This document shows, piece by piece, positions 52,496-57,792 of a stretch of 57,792 nt of DNA. Origin of the DNA: an uncultured Gammaproteobacteria bacterium (GTDB lineage Bacteria; Pseudomonadota; Gammaproteobacteria; Steroidobacterales; Woeseiaceae); contig CALBPI010000085.1 of assembly GCA_937899415.1 (NCBI GenBank), positions 1 to 57,792 of the forward strand, read 5' to 3'. Numbering within the stretch: position 1 is the stretch's first letter; each line of letters begins with the position of its first letter. The position numbers and the translations under genes are program-made. The notes beneath the pieces are model-generated. The model searched no databases. It was not told the DNA's origin and saw nothing but the letters and a program-made list of their open reading frames with translations.

Positions 52496-55400
52496 AAGTC
52501 CGTCGGTGCCGGCGGCGCCTTGACCTCGGCGGGTGGGTTCTTCTCAAGCTCGGCCAGCAGATAGGTGACCGCTGCTTCAAGCGTCGGGTCCTGACCCGCG
52601 GCGACGAGCTCGGGCCGGTCCACGACCTCGATGTCGGGCGCCACGCCCTCGTTCTCGACGGCCCACTCGTTGTCGGTATCCATAAAGCGGAAGGTCGACG
52701 CGAGGATGCTGCCGCCATCGGCCAGCGACGGGTTGCCCGAGATGCCGATGAGCCCACCCCAGGTGCGCGTTCCGATCAGCGGGCCCAGGCCAAGCTTCTT
52801 GAAGTAGTAGGGGAATGCATCACCGCCCGACGACGAGTAGCCGTTGATGAGCGTCGCCTTTGGACCCGTATGCGAGAACGCGGGTGTCGCCTGCGGCTCG
52901 AGCCCGCGGCGCTTCCAGTAGTTCAACGGCCGGCGCGACACGATCTCGATCATGCGGTCCGGGATGAAGCCACCGCCGTTGTAGCGCGCATCGATAATCA
53001 GGGCGTCCTTGTTCATCTGCGGCAGGAAGCGTTTGTAAAGCTCACGGTTGCCGGCGCCCGCCGTGTTCGGTAGGTGAACGTAGCCAATGCGACCGCCCGA
53101 GAGTTCGTCGACGCGACGTGCGCGGTCCTCGACCCAGTCGAGGTAGCGCAGCTGGGTTTCCGACGCGACCGTCTGAACCATCACGTCACGACCGCCGCGC
53201 GTTGTGGGCCGGTCATTCACGGTCAGCGTGACGACATCGCCCGCGGTGTTCTCAAGCAGCGCGTAGAAGTTCTGCACATCGGCCGCCGCCACGCCGTTGA
53301 CGGCCAGGATGTAGTCGCCCTCGGCGACGTCGACACCGGGCGCTGCGAGCGGCGAATAGAAGGCCGTTTGCCAGGCTTCGCCCTTGAAGATTTTGACGAC
53401 GCGGTAGGCATCGTCGGCACGCTCGACCTCGGCGCCCAGAAGGCCGCCGCCGCGACGCTGCACGCTGGGCTGATCGCCCGACTGGACGTAAATGTGGCCC
53501 GCGTTCATTTCGCCCGCGATCTCACCGAAGATGTAGTCGAGATCGGCGCGGTGCGCGACGTGGTCGACGAGCGGCGCGTACTTCGCTCGAATGGCGTCCC
53601 AGTCCTGCCCGTGCATGTTCGGGTCGTAGAACCAGTCGCGCAGGATGCGCCAGCCGTCGACGTACATCTGCTGCCACTCAACGCGCGGGTCGACGCGCAG
53701 CTCCATATTGCCGAGATCGAGGTGGCCCTTGCTCGCGTCCTGCTTGGGCGCGAGGTCTGCGATGCCCAGGCCGCCATTGGCCGAGAACAACACCTTCTTG
53801 CCATCGCCGGAAACAGAGAAGTTGCCGACGCCCTCGAGCACGGTCTTCTCTTTCTCTTCCTTGAGGTCGAACATCACAATGTTGCTGTCGCCGTTCGGGG
53901 TTGCCACGTATGCGGGGCCCTTGGCCGTCGCAACGAGGTTGCCGTAGTTGCCACCCTGCTCCTGCAAGGCAACCACCCGGGCTTCCAGGCCTGCGTAGTC
54001 GATGCTGACCTCGATATCGCCCTCGTCACCGTCACCGTCACCGTTTTCGCCCTCGTCAGCGTCCCCGGCCTGCACCACCTCATCACTCTTGGGCCGGAAC
54101 AGCGCCGGCTGGTCAGCGGTCAACTGGGCGGCATATACGCGAACCGAGTTGGTGACCATGTAGTTGAACTCGATCGAGCTGAACTGCAGGTTCTGGTCGC
54201 GCGATGAGAGGAAGTAGAGGTAGCGCCCCTGCGGGTCGAACACGGGTGACTGCTCGTTCGTGAGCTCGGTCGTCACCTGGCGCGACTGACGGTCGCCGAA
54301 GGCGTAGATCCAGATATTGCCGATGCCGAGCTCGTTGTTCTTGATGTAGCTCACGAATCGGCTGTCGGGCGACCAGCTGTAGTCGGTGATGTCGTTGCGG
54401 TCGGACGCATCGAGCACCGTGACGCGGCCATTGCCGACATCGACGACATTGAGGCGCTGGTTCTTGTCGCCAAACAGGAGCTTGCTTGAGTCAGGCGACC
54501 ACACGGGCGGAAACCGCCAGATCGAGCCACCATCGGTCACCTGCCGCGCCTCGCCACCAGCGACAGGGCGCACCCAGATTTCGTATTCGCCGGTCGCATC
54601 GGACAGGTAAGCGAGCTGAGAGCCATCGGGCGACCAGCTCGCGGCCACCTCGCGCGTGGTCGGCGTGCGCGTTAGATTGCGGATCGGACCTTTCTTGGCC
54701 GGCGCGCTGAACACTTCGCCGCGGGCCGTGATGAGCACGCGATTGCCGGCCGGCGACAAGTCGGCCGACTCAATGAAGCCCGCGGCTTCAACGATCTTGG
54801 GCAGGCTCGCAGGGCGGTCGCCCGCGATCGTGATCGTGAGCTTCTGCGATGCGCCACTGGCCGGGTCAAAGCGGTACAGCCAGCCACCGTTCTCATAAAC
54901 AATGGCCTGCGGGCCCGCGCTGGCCCAGAGCACATCGAAGTCATCATGTGCCGTAACGGCTTCCGAGCCCTCGGCCGAGTAGCGGTAGAGATTTAGCGTG
55001 TAATCGCGATCAGATGTGAAGTAGATGTCGTCACCCACCCAAACCGGCTGCTGATCGGTGGCGGGGTCATCCGTCAGTTGCGTCGAGCTGCTGTTCTCGA
55101 GGTCGTAGACCCAGACGTCTTGGGCGCGACCACCGCGGTAGCGCTTCCAGGTCCGAAACTCCCGGTCGATCGGTGTGTAGACGATTTTGCTGCCGTCGGG
55201 CGAGTACATCCCGCCGCCGCCTTCGGGGATCTCCAACGGCGTTTCGTCGCCGCCGCTCGCGGGCACGCGGAAGTAGCGCCCCATCCGCACGCCCCAAGGC
55301 AAGCGGTTAGCGCGGACCAGCACGTTGCTGCCGTCACGGCTCCAGTCGAGCACGCGGTAGTCGGTACCGCCACGTGGCGGCATAGCGCCCACGTCGTTGT

Positions 55401-55713
55401 ACCAGGTCAGTTGGCGCGGCGTGCCGCCGGCTGCAGAGATCACATAAACCTGTCGGGTGCCGTTGTACTCGGCGGAGTAGGCGATTTGGGAGCCATCGGG
55501 CGAAAACTTGGGGTAGAGCTCGGCGCCGTTGTGCGAGGTGAGGCGCATCGCCGTGCCACCGGCCGTTGACGCGATATACAGGTCGCCGGCGTAGACAAAA
55601 ACCACGCGATCGTTGTGGATGTCGGGGAATCGCAGCAGCCGCGTATCGTTGGCGGCGGCAGCGCCGGCAAGCGACAGCAGAAGTGCAATCAGAGTGGCGC
55701 GAACGAAGGACAT
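52492..55713 (-). CDS. Tricorn-like S41 protease, periplasmic
   Basis: 1073 residues. A signal peptide covers about 1-21. Then come beta-propeller repeats of the TolB/WD40-like kind (FSPDGSQIAYSAE, WSPDGSQLAYLSD), about 25-650, and a core region with DWDAIRAKYAPLVDHVAHRADLDYI and the probable catalytic histidine in NAGHIYV. A PDZ-like part (DYILAVNGVAAADV) follows, and the S41 domain has IDARYNGGG and the serine stretch SSSGGD (960-965). It fits the tricorn protease family, which cuts peptides into small fragments. An acidic insert (near 546-570) is unusual. AGGGGAG precedes the ATG. Confidence 0.87.
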   Translation of the reverse strand: MSFVRATLIALLLSLAGAAAANDTRLLRFPDIHNDRVVFVYAGDLYIASTAGGTAMRLTSHNGAELYPKFSPDGSQIAYSAEYNGTRQVYVISAAGGTPRQLTWYNDVGAMPPRGGTDYRVLDWSRDGSNVLVRANRLPWGVRMGRYFRVPASGGDETPLEIPEGGGGMYSPDGSKIVYTPIDREFRTWKRYRGGRAQDVWVYDLENSSSTQLTDDPATDQQPVWVGDDIYFTSDRDYTLNLYRYSAEGSEAVTAHDDFDVLWASAGPQAIVYENGGWLYRFDPASGASQKLTITIAGDRPASLPKIVEAAGFIESADLSPAGNRVLITARGEVFSAPAKKGPIRNLTRTPTTREVAASWSPDGSQLAYLSDATGEYEIWVRPVAGGEARQVTDGGSIWRFPPVWSPDSSKLLFGDKNQRLNVVDVGNGRVTVLDASDRNDITDYSWSPDSRFVSYIKNNELGIGNIWIYAFGDRQSRQVTTELTNEQSPVFDPQGRYLYFLSSRDQNLQFSSIEFNYMVTNSVRVYAAQLTADQPALFRPKSDEVVQAGDADEGENGDGDGDEGDIEVSIDYAGLEARVVALQEQGGNYGNLVATAKGPAYVATPNGDSNIVMFDLKEEKEKTVLEGVGNFSVSGDGKKVLFSANGGLGIADLAPKQDASKGHLDLGNMELRVDPRVEWQQMYVDGWRILRDWFYDPNMHGQDWDAIRAKYAPLVDHVAHRADLDYIFGEIAGEMNAGHIYVQSGDQPSVQRRGGGLLGAEVERADDAYRVVKIFKGEAWQTAFYSPLAAPGVDVAEGDYILAVNGVAAADVQNFYALLENTAGDVVTLTVNDRPTTRGGRDVMVQTVASETQLRYLDWVEDRARRVDELSGGRIGYVHLPNTAGAGNRELYKRFLPQMNKDALIIDARYNGGGFIPDRMIEIVSRRPLNYWKRRGLEPQATPAFSHTGPKATLINGYSSSGGDAFPYYFKKLGLGPLIGTRTWGGLIGISGNPSLADGGSILASTFRFMDTDNEWAVENEGVAPDIEVVDRPELVAAGQDPTLEAAVTYLLAELEKNPPAEVKAPPAPTDF

Positions 55714-55843
55714 GCGGAAGCTCCCCTTGAAGTGAGGTCGCTATCCTAACGCGCACCCCGGACGGGTGCGACGCGTTCGCAAGAACGGGTTTGCGCCGCG
55801 GCCACCGGGAGCGGATCAACCGCCCCGGCAGCGCGCTAGCGCA

Positions 55844-56788
55844 TCAGGGAATCGGCAGGTAGCCGTCGGCGACGCCTTTCGTGACGATGCTCACGGCGTC
55901 GTGGGGATGCAGGCTCTCCATGTGCTCGACCCGGACCCAGAAGTCCGCGAAGCGATCATCGCTGTTGAGCGCTTTTTGCACCCGGCGGCCCGCGTCTTCG
56001 CAGAACATGAGGTTCGCCGCGTTACGCCGCGCAAACTCCTGCTCATCTTCGCGCTTCACGGCCGTCTGCACAGCGGTCTGCAGCGTGTCCTCGATCTGGT
56101 CGATGAGCTCGGAAATCGGGAACTCGTCGATGCCCGTCTCAAGACGCGCGAGGATGTGCACTTCACTGCGCTGCGAGTGCGGCGTCGCGGAGATGCCTTC
56201 CTCTGTGCCCAGCCAGGCACGGACGTCTGCCGCGGACACCGTGGCGTGATCACCGAAGTCTTTGTCGAACTGCTTCTGGATGATCTGGCGCGACAACGCG
56301 GCCGAGCATGGGCACGTCGATGAGTAGGTCACCGTGACGCCCAGCTCGAGATGCAGTTTGCCGTCGACGAAGGTGCCTTTGATTTGTACGGGGTAACTAT
56401 TCCAGCCCGAGTTGTCGGAAAGCAGGGCCGGGCGGCGCAGCAGGTATTCGAAATCGAACTGGATGAACGCCGTAGAACTCAGGTCAGAGTGCGAATCCAG
56501 GACATCACCGAGCAGATCCGTAAGCACAGCGGGCGTGAGTGCGTGAGTGCCCGCGCTTTCGTCGAGCATGAGGTAGAGGCGGGACATGTGGATGCCCTTG
56601 GCCTGGGGGTCCTCAAGATTGACGTAGATTTGCGCCTTGGCGGCCACGTTACGGCTGACGCCACCATCAGACACGCTCAGCGGTACGTGCACATTGCTCA
56701 TGCCGACCCAATCCAGGGTGCCCTGCGGGTGCAGGTGCTCGCCGGCGGCAATGTCCGGCATTGTGGCGATCGCGGCGGTGCTACTCAT
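55844..56788 (-). CDS. folE2: GTP cyclohydrolase I, FolE2 type
   Basis: 314 residues. FolE2 makes dihydroneopterin triphosphate from GTP for folate synthesis, and does not depend on zinc as FolE does. It shows the family signature near the N-terminus, LDWVGMSNVHVPL, the active-site TCPCS at 158-162, and the metal and substrate region HSQRSEVHIL. AGGA precedes the ATG. I looked for a Zur box upstream, which folE2 often has, and saw none. It stands alone. Confidence 0.9.
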   Translation of the reverse strand: MSSTAAIATMPDIAAGEHLHPQGTLDWVGMSNVHVPLSVSDGGVSRNVAAKAQIYVNLEDPQAKGIHMSRLYLMLDESAGTHALTPAVLTDLLGDVLDSHSDLSSTAFIQFDFEYLLRRPALLSDNSGWNSYPVQIKGTFVDGKLHLELGVTVTYSSTCPCSAALSRQIIQKQFDKDFGDHATVSAADVRAWLGTEEGISATPHSQRSEVHILARLETGIDEFPISELIDQIEDTLQTAVQTAVKREDEQEFARRNAANLMFCEDAGRRVQKALNSDDRFADFWVRVEHMESLHPHDAVSIVTKGVADGYLPIP

Positions 56789-57009
56789 ATCTCGTTCCTT
56801 CGTTGGATGTGCTGTCCTGCAGCGCGCAGCAACCCGCCGGGCCCTGAGGTCCGGAGGTGCAACACGCAGCGCTATCGATGCTTAGCCTTCGCGGAAACGG
56901 CTATGCCCGCAGGGTGCGTTCCCTGACGGGCGCTCTTCAGAGGCGATATCATGACGAGATGGCGGATCGCGGTGGCCGCAACCCATTTCGCCTCTTAATC
57001 ACCAGTATT

Positions 57010-57024
57010 GGGGCCTGCGGCCCC
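57010..57024. repeat. GGGGCC hairpin before the last gene
   Basis: GGGGCC-TGC-GGCCCC repeats the hairpin core of the REP unit at 169-206 but lacks its flanks. It lies 20 bp before the ATG at 57044; TTTT follows after one base, so it may be a weak terminator or a relic REP. Confidence 0.4.
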
Positions 57025-57043
57025 ATTTTCAACCAAGAGACAC

Positions 57044-57792
57044 ATGTCGATGCGCATGTTCATTACGAGTTCATCGGTCATCACCGCGCTCACCGTGCTG
57101 GCCAGCGCGGCCCATGCACACGAGTCGGAGCAAGCCCACACGCAGCCGCCCTGGCAGGCGGCAACGGGCTGGCCGGATCGCATCGTCATCACGCTGCCCG
57201 GGACTCCACAGACGAGTTTCGCCGTCACCTGGCGAACAGATGCAGCCGTTGCGGAGACCGTCGCCGAGATCGTCGAGGCTACGAGCGACGCCCGGTTCGA
57301 CCTGGATGCTGAGCGCGTGCCGGCGACAACCGAGCGACTCGACGTGCAGCAAATTGAGGCGTCCGGTCAGGTCATGGACTACACGCCCAATACGGGTATC
57401 CCGCCCGCCCACTTTCACTCAGTCATCTTCGAGAACCTGAAGCCCGACACGATCTACGCCTACCGCGTCAAAGGCGCCGAGGACCAGTGGTCGCCCTGGC
57501 TGCAGACACGCACGGCGGCTAAGGAAGGCCCGGTCTCGTTCCTGTACTTCGGCGACGCGCAGAACGCGCTCCGGTCACACTGGTCGCGTGTCGTTCGGGC
57601 GGGTTTCCAGGAAGCGCCCAAAGCCGACTTCATTTTGCACGCGGGCGACCTCGTCAACATCCCCTCGCGGGATCTCGAGTGGGCCGAGTGGTTCGATGCG
57701 ACGGGTTTTATCCACGGCATGATTCCGGCCGTACCGCTGGCGGGCAATCACGAATACGACCGCATGGAGCTGCCTGACGGGGAACGGCAGTA
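57044..57792 (+). CDS. Metallophosphoesterase, purple-acid-phosphatase-like (3' end missing)
   Basis: At least 249 codons; the frame is still open at the window edge, so the C-terminus lies outside. A signal peptide covers about 1-26 (ending ASAAHA). A fibronectin-like N-terminal domain (about 40-155, with PDTIYAYRVKG) precedes the catalytic domain, whose metal motifs appear in order: YFGDAQ, HAGDLV and GNHEYD. This domain order is that of purple acid phosphatases. It is probably periplasmic or secreted, releasing phosphate from esters. AAGAGA lies upstream of the ATG. Confidence 0.85.
   Translation, partial: MSMRMFITSSSVITALTVLASAAHAHESEQAHTQPPWQAATGWPDRIVITLPGTPQTSFAVTWRTDAAVAETVAEIVEATSDARFDLDAERVPATTERLDVQQIEASGQVMDYTPNTGIPPAHFHSVIFENLKPDTIYAYRVKGAEDQWSPWLQTRTAAKEGPVSFLYFGDAQNALRSHWSRVVRAGFQEAPKADFILHAGDLVNIPSRDLEWAEWFDATGFIHGMIPAVPLAGNHEYDRMELPDGERQ

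Noticed and set aside
56789-57043. Zur box or small gene before folE2
   Set aside because: I saw no GTTATA-N-TATAAC-like palindrome and no frame with a ribosome binding site in this gap.

Overview
The window is GC-rich chromosomal DNA from a Gram-negative bacterium. It has lipoprotein signals, a TonB-dependent receptor, periplasmic proteins and a two-subunit bd-type quinol oxidase. The gene set (GloA, CpxRA-like pair, Spy-like protein, FolE2, an Atu/Liu-type carboxylase operon, a wax-ester-synthase-like enzyme) fits an aerobic, probably environmental gammaproteobacterium; the genus cannot be read from the sequence. Genes are packed very tightly, many neighbours overlap by 1-11 bp, and I see no tRNA, rRNA, CRISPR array, insertion sequence, prophage or plasmid gene. 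All functions are assigned by reading motifs, not by searches.

Layout. 1-226: REP-like palindromes. 227-4364: ABC exporter, then a convergent membrane-TPR protein. 4607-8771: CpxR/CpxA-like two-component pair, YeiH-type membrane protein, uridine kinase and a Spy/CpxP-like periplasmic protein. 8924-14891: glyoxalase I, an M48 lipoprotein protease, and three coiled-coil proteins of unknown function in a likely operon. 15252-19111: WS/DGAT acyltransferase and an OmpR-type two-component pair. 19328-22849: lipoprotein alpha/beta hydrolase, S41 protease, membrane-anchored AraC regulator. 22994-26143: acetoacetyl-CoA synthetase and a VOC protein, divergent across a REP array. 26145-29651: surface-glycan type genes (family 2 and 4 glycosyltransferases, FkbM methyltransferase) plus a lipoprotein methyltransferase-like protein. 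29655-35115: TonB receptor, alpha/beta-fold protein, aldehyde dehydrogenase and SDR in one minus-strand run. 35269-37756: TMEM175-like channel, XRE repressor with membrane partner, and a conserved hypothetical. 37849-42010: PLP decarboxylase and a GbsR/MarR-cydA-cydB operon. 42217-52495: acyl-CoA ligase, RNA-binding protein, and a six-gene AtuA/biotin-carboxylase operon. 52492-57792: tricorn-like protease, FolE2, and a metallophosphoesterase cut by the window end.

How the genes work together. The 44417-52495 operon encodes both carboxylase subunits, a single-glutamate hydratase of LiuC/AtuE type and an AtuA protein, so it probably carboxylates and hydrates a branched, unsaturated acyl-CoA. 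The ligase at 42217 could supply the CoA ester. The TonB receptor operon looks like uptake followed by aldehyde oxidation of an unknown substrate. The cydAB operon begins with its own regulator gene, preceded by a palindrome; the XRE/membrane pair is likewise preceded by an inverted repeat, so both are probably autoregulated.

The most unusual points are: several genes whose -10 hexamer ends exactly six bases before the start codon (candidate leaderless transcripts); the uncharacterised operon at 9416-14891; an alpha/beta-fold 'hydrolase' that lacks both its serine and its histidine; and a methyltransferase fold carrying a lipoprotein signal.
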